Source: an uncultured Alphaproteobacteria bacterium (lineage in GTDB: Bacteria; Pseudomonadota; Alphaproteobacteria; HIMB59). From it: a DNA stretch of 64,000 bases. Under the pieces are notes generated by a model that was not told where the DNA came from, did no database searches, and saw only the letters and a program-made list of their open reading frames with translations. The DNA lies in NCBI GenBank assembly GCA_902527545.1, contig CABZPR010000004.1, positions 1-64,000 on the forward strand, given 5' to 3'. The position numbers and the translations under genes are program-made. The number at the start of each line of letters is the position of its first letter. The first letter of the stretch is position 1. Shown one piece after another: positions 1-10,338 of this stretch.

Positions 1-1
1 A

Positions 2-169
2 AATAAAAACTCTTATCAACTATCTATTGATCCATCAAATTATAAAAAATTGAAATACTTTACAGGTTTAGAACTAAAGATATTATCTTATGAACAAAAT
101 AAAATAATATTAAATTTTGAAAACTTTTATAATGATAAACAGATTAATTTTTTGGTAAACTTTTTTTAG
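2..169 (+). CDS. C-terminal fragment of an unidentified protein, truncated by the window start
   Basis: Open frame from position 2 (NKNSYQLSIDPSNYKKLKYFTGLELKIL...NFLVNFF) to TAG at 167-169; overlaps the next GTG start by 1 nt. Confidence 0.5.
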   Translation, partial: NKNSYQLSIDPSNYKKLKYFTGLELKILSYEQNKIILNFENFYNDKQINFLVNFF

Positions 170-789
170 TGCAAACATTCCTTAATTTAGATAGTTCTGA
201 TGAGGAAATATTATATTCTTCAGAAAATGAGTCAGTTATTCAAGCACTCAAGAGAAGAGATGAATACTTAATTATTTATGGACCTATAAAATCTGGTAAA
301 ACCACTATCGCAAATAAATTCTCTAAAGATTTTAATATTAATATGATTAATAAAATTCCTAGAGATTTAAATATAAAAAAAGAAACTTATTTAGACTTAA
401 ATAACCTACCAGCAAAAGATGAGAATTTTTTCCATTTCTTACAGCATTTTATAACAAATAACATTCCTTTGACTATATTTACCTCCGAAAATTCTATTGA
501 AAATTTATCTGAAAAAATTTATTTCCCTGATGTTACTTCAAGATTAAGGCAATTTAACTCATGTAATATACAAAATCCGAGTAAAGATCTTCTTTTTAAA
601 TTAATAAATAAATATTTGTTTTTAAAATCTATTAGTGTCCCAGAGCAAATTATTGCTGAAGTAATGAAATATATTGAAAGAACATACATAGCAGCATTTG
701 AGGCCGCAAAAACCATTAATCATTTGCTTTATGAGAATAACCATAATATTAATTTGTCTCTGATTAGGAAGCATTATGAACAAATATAG
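169..789 (+). CDS. hdaA: DnaA/Hda-like P-loop protein (HdaA-type)
   Basis: GTG start; Walker A GPIKSGKT; ENFFHFLQHF region resembles DnaA/Hda. Confidence 0.65.
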   Translation: MQTFLNLDSSDEEILYSSENESVIQALKRRDEYLIIYGPIKSGKTTIANKFSKDFNINMINKIPRDLNIKKETYLDLNNLPAKDENFFHFLQHFITNNIPLTIFTSENSIENLSEKIYFPDVTSRLRQFNSCNIQNPSKDLLFKLINKYLFLKSISVPEQIIAEVMKYIERTYIAAFEAAKTINHLLYENNHNINLSLIRKHYEQI

Positions 790-2551
790 AGACTATTATT
801 TAAAAGATATTAATAGTGATCTAGTAGATAAAAAAATTACGGTTTCTGGATGGGTTAATAGATCAAGAGATCACGGCAATTTATTATTTATAGATTTAAG
901 AGACTCAACTTCACTCTTACAATGTGTTGTAGATAATACTTCTGTAAATTTTCCTGAATTATCAAAAATTAAAAACGAAGATGTTATTAAAATTTATGGT
1001 CAAATAAACAAAAGAAGTGAGGAAACTATAAATACGAACTTAGACTCGGGTGAAGTTGAATTAAAAATTGAAACTTTTGAAATATTAAGCCGATGCTCAA
1101 AAACCCTTCCGCTCGAGGTAAATTCAGATAGTGATTATGGTGAAGAGGTAAGATTAAAATATAGATATTTAGACCTTAGAAGATCTAAAATGCAACGTAA
1201 CATTAAGTTAAGAAATCAAATTATAAATTATGTAAGAGATTTTATGAATAATGAGGGTTTCATGGAATTAGCAACCCCAATTCTGACAGCCCCCTCCCCA
1301 GAAGGGGCTAGAGATTACCTGGTACCTTCCAGAATACATAAAGGATCATTTTATGCTTTACCTCAAGCACCTCAGCAATTTAAGCAACTTTACATGGCTT
1401 CCGGTGTTGATAAATATTTTCAAATAGCTCCGTGTTTTAGGGATGAAGATAGTAGGGCTGATAGATCACCCGGTGAATTTTATCAAATTGATATGGAGAT
1501 GAGTTTTGCCACACAAGAGGATGTTTTAGACGTCATCAGTCGTTTATTATTTAATACTTTTGATAGATTTAAACCTAAAGATAAATTAGTAAATAAACTT
1601 CCATTTCCAACTTTTACTTATAAAGATAGTGTTGAGAGTTTCGGATGCGATAAACCAGATTTAAGAAATCCTCTAAGATTAGTTAATGTAACAAATTTTT
1701 TTGAAGGTTCAGGACTTAAAATTTTTGAAAATTTGATAAATAAGGGTGCTATTGTTAATTGTATTCAAGCTCTCAATTCTGACGGTAAGCCAAGAAGTTT
1801 TTATGATAACCTTAATAAATGGGCTCAAGAACAAGGAAAAAAAGGTCTTGGATATATCAACTTTGAAAATTTATCACCAAAAGGCCCATTAGCTAAAAAT
1901 TTTAATCAAGAAAAGTTAAATCAAATGATTAAATATAATCATTTTAATCAAAATGATGGATTACTTTTCGTGTGTGATTTACCAGAAGAGTCATATGAAT
2001 TCTCGTCAAAAGTTATTTCAAAAGTAGGAGAGGATTTAAATTTAATTGATCAAAATAAATATGAATTTTGCTGGATTGTTGACTATCCAATGTATGAAAA
2101 AGATGCTTTAACTGGCAAGGTTGACTTTAGTCACAATCCTTTTTCTATGCCTCAAGGAGGAATGGATGCATTGACGAAAGATGACCCCTTGAATGTTTTA
2201 GCATATCAATATGACATCGTATGTAATGGAATAGAATTGTCATCTGGAGCCATAAGAAATCATAGACCAGATATTATGAAAAAAGCTTTTGAAATTGCAG
2301 GATATGGTGAAAGTGAGATTAAATCAAAATTTAGTGCTTTGTTTGATGCTTTTCATTATGGAGTTCCCCCTCACGGAGGATGTGCACCGGGTCTAGACAG
2401 AATAATTATGTTACTCAGTGAAAATGAAAATATCAGAGAAGTAATAGCTTTTCCTTTTAACCAAAGAGCTCAAGACTTAATGATGAACGCACCAGTTAAA
2501 ATAGAGGATAAACAGTTAAAAGAGTTAAATTTAAAAAAAGTTAGCGATTAG
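776..2551 (+). CDS. aspS: Aspartate--tRNA ligase
   Basis: Full length; OB-fold N-term (SGWVNRSRDHGNLLFIDLRD), class II motifs (FRDEDSRADRSPGEFYQID, GLDRIIMLL). Confidence 0.97.
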   Translation: MNKYRDYYLKDINSDLVDKKITVSGWVNRSRDHGNLLFIDLRDSTSLLQCVVDNTSVNFPELSKIKNEDVIKIYGQINKRSEETINTNLDSGEVELKIETFEILSRCSKTLPLEVNSDSDYGEEVRLKYRYLDLRRSKMQRNIKLRNQIINYVRDFMNNEGFMELATPILTAPSPEGARDYLVPSRIHKGSFYALPQAPQQFKQLYMASGVDKYFQIAPCFRDEDSRADRSPGEFYQIDMEMSFATQEDVLDVISRLLFNTFDRFKPKDKLVNKLPFPTFTYKDSVESFGCDKPDLRNPLRLVNVTNFFEGSGLKIFENLINKGAIVNCIQALNSDGKPRSFYDNLNKWAQEQGKKGLGYINFENLSPKGPLAKNFNQEKLNQMIKYNHFNQNDGLLFVCDLPEESYEFSSKVISKVGEDLNLIDQNKYEFCWIVDYPMYEKDALTGKVDFSHNPFSMPQGGMDALTKDDPLNVLAYQYDIVCNGIELSSGAIRNHRPDIMKKAFEIAGYGESEIKSKFSALFDAFHYGVPPHGGCAPGLDRIIMLLSENENIREVIAFPFNQRAQDLMMNAPVKIEDKQLKELNLKKVSD

Positions 2552-5054
2552 CTTTAAGTATTTTTTCTACATCCTCAATTGTTAAATTTTCTCCATCATA
2601 TTCTGGAGGAATTTTGTAATTCATTATCCCTATCTTAAAATAAAATTTTCCTGACTTCCCTTTATAAAGATTTGCTCTTTGTTTCCTTCTCTTGAGAACT
2701 CCTATTTCTCTTACTTTATTGGTAGGTTTATTTTTTTTAATAGTTATCAATTCCACTGCTTGATCTAAATCAATTTCCAAGACATCATATTTTCTTCCCA
2801 AAGAGGCAAAAATATCTTGGTATTTAACATATGGTCCATACGCCCCTATGTTAGCTATTACCGGATCTTCACTATTTGGAAAATTTCCAAGTGTTATTGG
2901 TAGCTTTATTAACTGACTAGCAATATTCATACCAATTGTATTTTGATCATAGCTTTTAGGAAGAGTTACTCTTTTAGGCTTATCTTCATCAGTGTCTTTT
3001 CCTAATTGTAGATAATATCCATAAGGACCCAAGTGAACTGCTATTTCTTTTTTAGAGTCAGCATCTATACCTAGGGTTCTTGGAAAAGTGATGATTTCAT
3101 CTCCCTCACGATTTTTTGGATTTACCTCTTTAACGAATGCACCTATAGAAATTGTAAATTTACATTCAGGGTAATTTGAACAGCCAATAAATCCTCCCAT
3201 TTTTCCAACTTTCACACCCAAATTGCCTTCACAATTTTCTGTGTTTGCCCAAGAGGAACATTTGATATCAATGTCTCCTCCAATTTTTTTGAAAATAACT
3301 GGTGATAATTCTTCATTTATCACATCAATTACTTCTCTATTAGGCTTACCCATAACCTCATTTATGAAAAACTCAAAATCTTTCCAAAAATTTAAAACAA
3401 TATTTTTCCATTCTGCTTTATCAGCAGCTACATCATCAAGCTGATTTTCTAAATCAGCTGTAAATTTGTATTCAAGAAATTTTTTAAAATAATTACATAA
3501 AAATACATTTACTACTCTACCGCGATCATTAAGTATAAATGATTTTCCACTTTTTAAAACATAACCCCTATTAACAATTGTTTGAATTATAGAGGCATAG
3601 GTTGAAGGTCTTCCAATTTCTAACTCTTCTAATTTCTTTACTAAACTGGCATCAGTATATCTAGATGGAGGAGAAGTATATGACTCTAGTGTTTCAACTT
3701 CACTTACAGTGTATTTATCATTTTCTTTTATATTTTCTAATAGTGAAATAATCTGTTCTTCATCATCCTCTTGTAGGTTGTAAACTTTTTTATATCCATC
3801 AAAAATTAATTTACCAAGCGTTGCTTTTAAAGTTATGTTTTTTTCTTCACAATCTATTTGAAGAGTATTTTGGTTCGTTTCAGCACTTGTCATTTGAGAT
3901 GCTAATGTTCTTTTCCAAATTAAATCATAAAGTTTAAATTGTTCTTCAGTAAGGTAATCTTTTATGCTTTCAGGTTTTATTGAAATATCTGTTGGTCTAA
4001 TTGCCTCGTGCGCTTCCTGTGCATTCTTTTTTCTAGACTTATACTCGATCGGCTTATCTGGTAAATATTTATCACCATATTGCTCACTTATATTTTTTCT
4101 AATTGTATCAATTGAGTCTTTAGAAAGCGTTATGCTATCTGTTCTCATATAAGTTATTAAAGCAATAGTTTCCTTATTTATATCTATGCCCATATATAAA
4201 CCTTGTGCGATAGTCATAGTTTGGCTGGCACTAAAATTTAGTTGACTATTTGCTGTTTGTTGCAAGGTTGAAGTATTAAAAGGTGCTTTTGGTTTTCGAG
4301 ATATTATCTTTTCATCAATTTTTCTAATAAAAAATTTGTTGTTATTTAAATAATTTTTAGCCTTTTCAGCTAAAGCCTCGTTTTTAAAGAAGAGCTTGTC
4401 TACTTTTTGCCCATCTAGACTTGTAATGGATGTATCGAGTTTTGCACCGTTAATTTCCCCATGTACATTTATTTTATAGAATTTCTCTGGCTCAAATTGT
4501 TCTATCTCAATTTCTTTTTCATAAATGAGTCTTACTGCTACAGATTGCACTCTTCCTGCAGATCTACTGCCAGGCATTTTCCTCCAGAGAACAGGAGATA
4601 AACTATATCCCGCTAAATAATCTAAACTTCTTCGGGCTAAATAAGCACAAACTAGATTATCATCAACTTTCCTAGACTCTTTGAAACTATTTATTACTGC
4701 ATTTTTAGTAATTTCATTAAATGTAATTCTCTCAAATTTATTTTTATCTATTTTTTTTTCTAAAGACTTAACTAAATGCCATGTAATCGCTTCACCTTCT
4801 CTGTCTGGATCAGTTGCAAGGTAAATTTTTTCATAACCTTCTGCTTTTTTCTCTATACTATCCAACATTTTCATTCCTGCAGTTGTTGTTTCCCAATTCA
4901 ACTCAACATCACTGTAGTCTTCAGTCACTTTTACACCATCTTTTTTTGCTAAATCTCTAAAATGACCAACCGTAGCTATGACTTCAAAATCATTTCCAAG
5001 ATATTTATTAATCGTCTTAGCTTTTGCGGGAGACTCTACAACAAGTAAGTTCAT
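2541..5054 (-). CDS. topA: DNA topoisomerase I
   Basis: TOPRIM MNLLVVESPAKAKTINKYLG, ATDPDREGEAI, active-site YMRTDS, C-terminal Zn-ribbon and repeats. Confidence 0.97.
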   Translation of the reverse strand: MNLLVVESPAKAKTINKYLGNDFEVIATVGHFRDLAKKDGVKVTEDYSDVELNWETTTAGMKMLDSIEKKAEGYEKIYLATDPDREGEAITWHLVKSLEKKIDKNKFERITFNEITKNAVINSFKESRKVDDNLVCAYLARRSLDYLAGYSLSPVLWRKMPGSRSAGRVQSVAVRLIYEKEIEIEQFEPEKFYKINVHGEINGAKLDTSITSLDGQKVDKLFFKNEALAEKAKNYLNNNKFFIRKIDEKIISRKPKAPFNTSTLQQTANSQLNFSASQTMTIAQGLYMGIDINKETIALITYMRTDSITLSKDSIDTIRKNISEQYGDKYLPDKPIEYKSRKKNAQEAHEAIRPTDISIKPESIKDYLTEEQFKLYDLIWKRTLASQMTSAETNQNTLQIDCEEKNITLKATLGKLIFDGYKKVYNLQEDDEEQIISLLENIKENDKYTVSEVETLESYTSPPSRYTDASLVKKLEELEIGRPSTYASIIQTIVNRGYVLKSGKSFILNDRGRVVNVFLCNYFKKFLEYKFTADLENQLDDVAADKAEWKNIVLNFWKDFEFFINEVMGKPNREVIDVINEELSPVIFKKIGGDIDIKCSSWANTENCEGNLGVKVGKMGGFIGCSNYPECKFTISIGAFVKEVNPKNREGDEIITFPRTLGIDADSKKEIAVHLGPYGYYLQLGKDTDEDKPKRVTLPKSYDQNTIGMNIASQLIKLPITLGNFPNSEDPVIANIGAYGPYVKYQDIFASLGRKYDVLEIDLDQAVELITIKKNKPTNKVREIGVLKRRKQRANLYKGKSGKFYFKIGIMNYKIPPEYDGENLTIEDVEKILKANR

Positions 5055-5056
5055 AA

Positions 5057-5665
5057 CTATAAATTTATTTTATTTTCTTCGCCTTTAATTAATCTTTTAA
5101 TATTTGAATTATGTTTAAAAAATATTAAAAGAAAAATAATAAAAACTATTCCTTTTTCTAAGTTGCCATAAATAAAAATTAATTGATAAATTGTCAAAAG
5201 AAATATTGATAAAAGGGCTCCTAAAGAAGAAAGTTTAGTGATTTTGACTGTAAAAAACCACAGGATCATTGCTAAAATCGTTGGAATAGGAGTTAAAAAT
5301 AAATTTGCACCAAAAAAACATGCCACACCTTTTCCACCCTTAAAATAAAGCCAAATTGGAAAAATATGTCCAATTATAGAAAAAAGAAAAATTAAATATT
5401 TATATTTAAGGTAGTGTTCTGGAAATAAATAATAAATTATTAAAAATGCAAAAATTGGTTTTATTCCATCCAATAACAGGACAACAATACCAGCTTTTTT
5501 TGAAACACTTCTGTATACATTGGTTGCACCTATATTACCTGATCCTGTCTTGGTTATGTCTTTGTTTGTTAAAAATTTGGTTATTAGTTTCCCAAAAGGT
5601 ATGGATCCCATCAAATAGGCAAACGTTAATATTAGAAACATCACTCTAATATATAACGTAAACAA
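5057..5665 (-). CDS. plsY: Glycerol-3-phosphate acyltransferase PlsY; start may be the internal Met at 5641
   Basis: GSIPFGKLI, GSGNIGATNVYR, KGGKGVA motifs; multi-TM. Confidence 0.93.
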   Translation of the reverse strand: MFTLYIRVMFLILTFAYLMGSIPFGKLITKFLTNKDITKTGSGNIGATNVYRSVSKKAGIVVLLLDGIKPIFAFLIIYYLFPEHYLKYKYLIFLFSIIGHIFPIWLYFKGGKGVACFFGANLFLTPIPTILAMILWFFTVKITKLSSLGALLSIFLLTIYQLIFIYGNLEKGIVFIIFLLIFFKHNSNIKRLIKGEENKINL

Positions 5666-6534
5666 GCCATCCTGAGGTAAACACCCATCTCAACTTGTTT
5701 TAAGATCAGTGATTTAGGATAATTATCTAAAACTTCATCACTAATCTCAATGTTTCTATTTACTGGGCCAGGGTGCATCAAATATGGCTTATTTAACAGA
5801 TGGTTATTTTGTAAACAAAATTCTTTTTTAAAAGATTTCATCATATTCTTTGCATCTTTTGGAATTCTCTCTTTTTGAACTCTCAACATCATCAAGACAT
5901 CTAGTTTTTCAAGATAATTAAGATTTTTATGAAATTTAATTTTATCATTTATTTTAATCAATTCATTTCTGTTTAAAAAATATGTAGGTGCTATTATATG
6001 AATTTGATAGCCCATTTTTGAAAGAAGTTTGATATTTGAGTGAGCTACTCTGCTATGTTTAATATCTCCACAAATACCAATTTTTATTTTTTTCTTTTTA
6101 AAAATTTCTTTTATTACACAATAATCAAGTAGTGCCTGTGTGGGATGTTCATTAGTCCCATCTCCAGCATTTATTACAGGAACATTACTTTTCTTTGCTA
6201 TGTTCATCGGTGAAAAATTATTTTTATCTCTAATTACTAAAGCATCTGGTTTCATACTCATCAAAGTATCCATGGTGTCATTAAAAGTTTCACCTTTAGA
6301 CAAAGAACTTTTTTCAAAATTTATATTAACTGAATTGTATCCCAAATTTTTTGCTGCAAGTTCAAAACTTATTGTAGTTCTTGTAGAGGGCTCTAAAAAC
6401 AAGTTAAAAATATTTTTTGTTTTATTTCCTAAAATTCTTTTTTTTGATTTTTTAAATTTTATAGCTAACTCAGCAATAGAGCGAATATCCTTAGCTGATA
6501 GATCGTCTATAGAAGTGATCTTTCTATTTTTCAC
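5641..6534 (-). CDS. pyrB: Aspartate carbamoyltransferase catalytic subunit
   Basis: EPSTRTTISFE, DGTNEHPTQALLD, HPGPVNRNIEI motifs. Confidence 0.96.
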   Translation of the reverse strand: MKNRKITSIDDLSAKDIRSIAELAIKFKKSKKRILGNKTKNIFNLFLEPSTRTTISFELAAKNLGYNSVNINFEKSSLSKGETFNDTMDTLMSMKPDALVIRDKNNFSPMNIAKKSNVPVINAGDGTNEHPTQALLDYCVIKEIFKKKKIKIGICGDIKHSRVAHSNIKLLSKMGYQIHIIAPTYFLNRNELIKINDKIKFHKNLNYLEKLDVLMMLRVQKERIPKDAKNMMKSFKKEFCLQNNHLLNKPYLMHPGPVNRNIEISDEVLDNYPKSLILKQVEMGVYLRMACLRYILE

Positions 6535-6970
6535 TAGAGGAGTTTCTATACAAACTTAGAAAATCATCAAGTATTAAACATGCGCTCTTTTGATGAATAT
6601 TAGTATTTTCTGAATTTTTCATTGATTTATAGGGCTTACTAGACAATCTCTCATCGATAAACAAAATTGGACAAGAGATAATTTTCTCTAATTTTTCGGC
6701 AAATATTTCAACTTTATTTACCATTTCAGATAAAGAGCCATCAAGATGGTAAGGTTTACCAATCACTATTCCATGAACATTTTCAGTTGTTATAATTTCT
6801 ATAATTTTTTCGAATAATAATGTTTCGGTAAAAGTTCCGTAAGGAATAGAAATGATATTTGATGGATCGCTGATAGCCATTCCAATGTGTTTTAGACCAT
6901 AATCTATAGCAATAAATTTCTTGGTATAATTATTGCTTACAAGAAAATCTGATATAGTATCGACGACCAT
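6524..6970 (-). CDS. ruvX: RuvX/YqgF-type Holliday junction resolvase-like protein (listed ORF extends to 6982)
   Basis: FIAIDYGLKHIGMAISD, IVIGKPYHLDGS, FIDERLSS motifs; start chosen at MVVDTIS. Confidence 0.85.
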   Translation of the reverse strand: MVVDTISDFLVSNNYTKKFIAIDYGLKHIGMAISDPSNIISIPYGTFTETLLFEKIIEIITTENVHGIVIGKPYHLDGSLSEMVNKVEIFAEKLEKIISCPILFIDERLSSKPYKSMKNSENTNIHQKSACLILDDFLSLYRNSSSEK

Positions 6971-6971
6971 T

Positions 6972-7253
6972 ATGAGTGACATTGATATTAAAAGAATTTC
7001 TTATTTAGCAAAGTTAAAATTACCCTCAGAAAAAGAGGAATTTTACTCTAATTCCTTAAAAGATATAATTAAATGGGTAGATAATCTTAAAAAAGTTGAC
7101 ACAAAAAAAATAGAGCCTTTGCATAATGTAACTGAAAAAACCGTATCAATTAGAAATGATGAGGTAATTAAAAGTAATTCTGTTGATGATGTATTAAGTA
7201 ATGCTCCAGAGAGAGCACAAAATTTTTTCAAAGTGCCTAAAGTGGTTGAGTAA
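6972..7253 (+). CDS. gatC: Asp/Glu-tRNA amidotransferase subunit C (listed ORF starts upstream at 6933)
   Basis: MSDIDIKRISYLAKLKL start and NAPERAQNFFKVPKVVE C-term typical of GatC. Confidence 0.9.
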   Translation: MSDIDIKRISYLAKLKLPSEKEEFYSNSLKDIIKWVDNLKKVDTKKIEPLHNVTEKTVSIRNDEVIKSNSVDDVLSNAPERAQNFFKVPKVVE

Positions 7254-8699
7254 GTGAAGAATTCAATTAGCCAAATTAAAAAAGCTCTTATTGAAAAAAA
7301 AATAAGTGTAAGTGAACTTTATGATGAATATTTAGTAAAAGCTAAATCTGGTAATAACAACAGCTTTAACTTAGTGATTGACAGAGAAAACAATATTTCT
7401 TCAATTAAGGACTCTCAAAACAGATATGACAATGGCAATCCTTTACCTTTAGATGGTATTCCCCTAGGTATTAAAGATTTATTTTGTACTAAAGGAATAA
7501 GAACAACAGCATCATCTAAAATTCTCAGTAATTTTATTCCTAATTATGAATCATTTGTGACCCAGCAACTTTTAAATGATGGTTCGATTTTTATTGGTAA
7601 AAATAATTGTGATGAATTTGCGATGGGCTCTTCAAATGAAACTAGTTATTTTGGTCCTGTAATTAATCCTTGGAAGAATAAAAATTCTCAAAAAGATAAT
7701 CTTGTTCCAGGCGGCTCCTCAGGGGGTTCAGCAGCAGCTGTGGCAGAGGGTTCATGTGTAGCTTCAATAGGTACAGATACTGGTGGTTCAATTAGACAGC
7801 CAGCTAGCTTATGTGGAATAGTTGGTTTAAAACCTACATTTGGCTCATGTTCAAGATGGGGAATTGTAGCTTTTGCCTCTAGTTTAGATCAAGCAGGACC
7901 TTTGACAAACTGTGTTGAGGATGCGGCTTATATTTTAAATTCAGTAAACAAACATGATTTTAATGACTCTACTAGTTCAAATCATCAAAGAGAGGATTAT
8001 TTAATTGATATGAACAACAGTCTTGAAAAGAAAGTTAAAATTGGAATTCCCTCTGACTATCTCGAAGATGTCAGTGACGACATTTTAAATCAAATTGATA
8101 ATACAAAAAAAGCACTCTCCAAACATGGCATAGAATTTGTAGATGTAGAATTTAAGACTACTGAATACGCACTTTCAACTTATTATATTTTAGCACCTGC
8201 TGAAGCCTCGTCAAATTTAGCAAGATATGATGGTGTACGCTACGGAGTTAGAGAAGATGGCGAAAGTCTTGACGATATTTATCTAAATTCGAGAACAAAG
8301 GGATTTGGTGATGAAGTGACCAGAAGAATTCTTATAGGTGCTTATGTTTTGTCAGCCGGTTATTACGATGCTTACTACAGACAAGCTCAAAAAGTTAGAA
8401 GATTAATTAAAAATGATTTTCAAAGAATTTTAAACGAAGTTGACTTTATACTAACACCCACAACACCAAATGAGGCTTTTAAAATTGGTGATAAACTTGA
8501 TCCTATATCTATGTATAAAAATGATATTTATACTGTTCCCACAAGTCTTGCTGGCCTTCCTGGGATATCTATTCCATCTGGTTTAAGTAAAAATGGTCTA
8601 CCTTTGGGGGTTCAATTTATTGGAAATTATTTTGAAGAAAAAACACTTTTACAGTTAGCAGCGCTTGCAGAAAAGGAATTAAGTTTCAATGAGCAATAA
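7254..8699 (+). CDS. gatA: Asp/Glu-tRNA amidotransferase subunit A
   Basis: Amidase signature GGSSGGSAAAVAEGSCVASIGTDTGGSIRQPA; GTG start. Confidence 0.97.
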   Translation: MKNSISQIKKALIEKKISVSELYDEYLVKAKSGNNNSFNLVIDRENNISSIKDSQNRYDNGNPLPLDGIPLGIKDLFCTKGIRTTASSKILSNFIPNYESFVTQQLLNDGSIFIGKNNCDEFAMGSSNETSYFGPVINPWKNKNSQKDNLVPGGSSGGSAAAVAEGSCVASIGTDTGGSIRQPASLCGIVGLKPTFGSCSRWGIVAFASSLDQAGPLTNCVEDAAYILNSVNKHDFNDSTSSNHQREDYLIDMNNSLEKKVKIGIPSDYLEDVSDDILNQIDNTKKALSKHGIEFVDVEFKTTEYALSTYYILAPAEASSNLARYDGVRYGVREDGESLDDIYLNSRTKGFGDEVTRRILIGAYVLSAGYYDAYYRQAQKVRRLIKNDFQRILNEVDFILTPTTPNEAFKIGDKLDPISMYKNDIYTVPTSLAGLPGISIPSGLSKNGLPLGVQFIGNYFEEKTLLQLAALAEKELSFNEQ

Positions 8700-10125
8700 T
8701 TGGGAAATGGTAATAGGTCTTGAAGTACACGCCCAACTTAAAACTTCATCTAAATTATTTTCCTCCTCACCAAATCAATTTGGATCTGAGCCAAATGAGA
8801 ATGTAAATTTTATTGACTCAGGAATGCCTGGAATGCTTCCAGTTATGAACTTTGGTTGTATTGAAATGGCAATAAAAACAGGATACGCATTAAATTTTAA
8901 GATTAATAAGCATTCTGTGTTCGAAAGAAAAAATTACTTCTATCCTGATTTACCTCAAGGTTACCAAATTAGTCAATTTGAATTCCCAATTCTTAGCGAG
9001 GGTTATATCAATATTGAAAGTGGTGATAATCAAAAAAAAATTAGAATTGAGAGAGCCCACTTAGAACAAGATGCTGGCAAGAGTATCCATGATATTGATC
9101 CAAAATATAGTTTTATTGATCTTAATAGAGTAGGCACACCATTATTAGAAATAGTTTCGTATCCTGATTTATCATCTGCAGATGAGGTAATAAACTACAT
9201 GTCTTCTCTAAGACAATTGCTTATGTACATAGATGTATGTGATGGAAATATGCAGGAAGGTTCTTTAAGAGCCGATGTAAATTTATCTGTTCGCAAAAAG
9301 GGCCAGGAACTTGGCACTAGATGTGAAATTAAAAATTTAAATTCATTTAAATTCATTAAACAAGCTATCGAATATGAATTTCAAAGACAAATTAATATAA
9401 TTGATGGTGGTGGAGAAATTGAACAGAATACCATGCTGTTTGATACAAGCACTGGGGAAACAAGAGCAATGAGAAGTAAAGAATTCTCACATGATTATCG
9501 TTATTTTCCTGATCCTGATTTATTACCTGTTAATTTAACACAAGAGCAAATTGATAAAATAAAACCCTTAGTAGGAGAACTTCCACAAGACAAGTTAAAT
9601 AAATATATAGATAATTATAGTTTAGATAAAGACATAGCTAAAATCATCATTGCTGAAAAACAAAACGCTAATTTATTTGAAAAAATGATTTCTGAGTCAA
9701 CAGTAAAACCAAAATTTATAGCAGCTTGGCTAGTTGGAGATATATTTGCATTTATCAAAGAAAATAATTTAGAGGTAAATAGTCTAAATGAAAAAACTAA
9801 AGACATCACTGATCTTTTGAGATTAATTTCTGATGATGTTATTTCTAATAAAGTTGGTAAAGAAATTTTACCAAAAGTTTTAAATAGTGAAGGTAAGCCA
9901 TCTGAACTTGTTAAGGAACTAGGACTTGAACAAGTGTCTGACTCTGGAGAATTGGAAAAAATAATTGATGAAGTTTTAGTAGGAGAAGAGGAGAACATTT
10001 TAAAATTTCAAGGTGGTTCTGATAGAGTTTTAGGATATTTTGTCGGTAAATGTCTAAAAGCTACAAAAGGTAAAGGTAATCCTAAATTAATAAATAAAAT
10101 CCTTCTCGAAAGACTTAAAAAGTAA
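8689..10125 (+). CDS. gatB: Asp/Glu-tRNA amidotransferase subunit B
   Basis: WEMVIGLEVHAQLKTSSKLFS, YFYPDLPQGYQISQ, Yqey tail. Confidence 0.97.
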   Translation: MSNNWEMVIGLEVHAQLKTSSKLFSSSPNQFGSEPNENVNFIDSGMPGMLPVMNFGCIEMAIKTGYALNFKINKHSVFERKNYFYPDLPQGYQISQFEFPILSEGYINIESGDNQKKIRIERAHLEQDAGKSIHDIDPKYSFIDLNRVGTPLLEIVSYPDLSSADEVINYMSSLRQLLMYIDVCDGNMQEGSLRADVNLSVRKKGQELGTRCEIKNLNSFKFIKQAIEYEFQRQINIIDGGGEIEQNTMLFDTSTGETRAMRSKEFSHDYRYFPDPDLLPVNLTQEQIDKIKPLVGELPQDKLNKYIDNYSLDKDIAKIIIAEKQNANLFEKMISESTVKPKFIAAWLVGDIFAFIKENNLEVNSLNEKTKDITDLLRLISDDVISNKVGKEILPKVLNSEGKPSELVKELGLEQVSDSGELEKIIDEVLVGEEENILKFQGGSDRVLGYFVGKCLKATKGKGNPKLINKILLERLKK

Positions 10126-10202
10126 CCGCATATACTTATTTATTAATAATAAGAATGACAATTCTTTTTATTCGACTATATTTCGGCTATAAATAAGCCT
10201 AA

Positions 10203-10294
10203 GGAGAGGTGGGTGAGTGGCTGAAACCAGCGGTTTGCTAAACCGCCGTACGACGCAAGTTGTACCGAGGGTTCGAATCCCTCTCTCTCCGCCA
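10203..10294 (+). tRNA. tRNA-Ser (anticodon GCT at 10237-10239), encoded CCA
   Basis: Acceptor GGAGAGG/TCTCTCC, anticodon arm CGGTTTGCTAAACCG, variable arm, T-arm GAGGGTTCGAATCCCTC, GCCA end. Confidence 0.96.
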
Positions 10295-10338
10295 TAAAAA
10301 AACATATATATTTGATATAAAAATAGTAAAAAATAATA

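Noticed and set aside
6140-6559. 139-aa plus-strand ORF
   Set aside because: Antisense to pyrB, which has clear family motifs; a shadow ORF.
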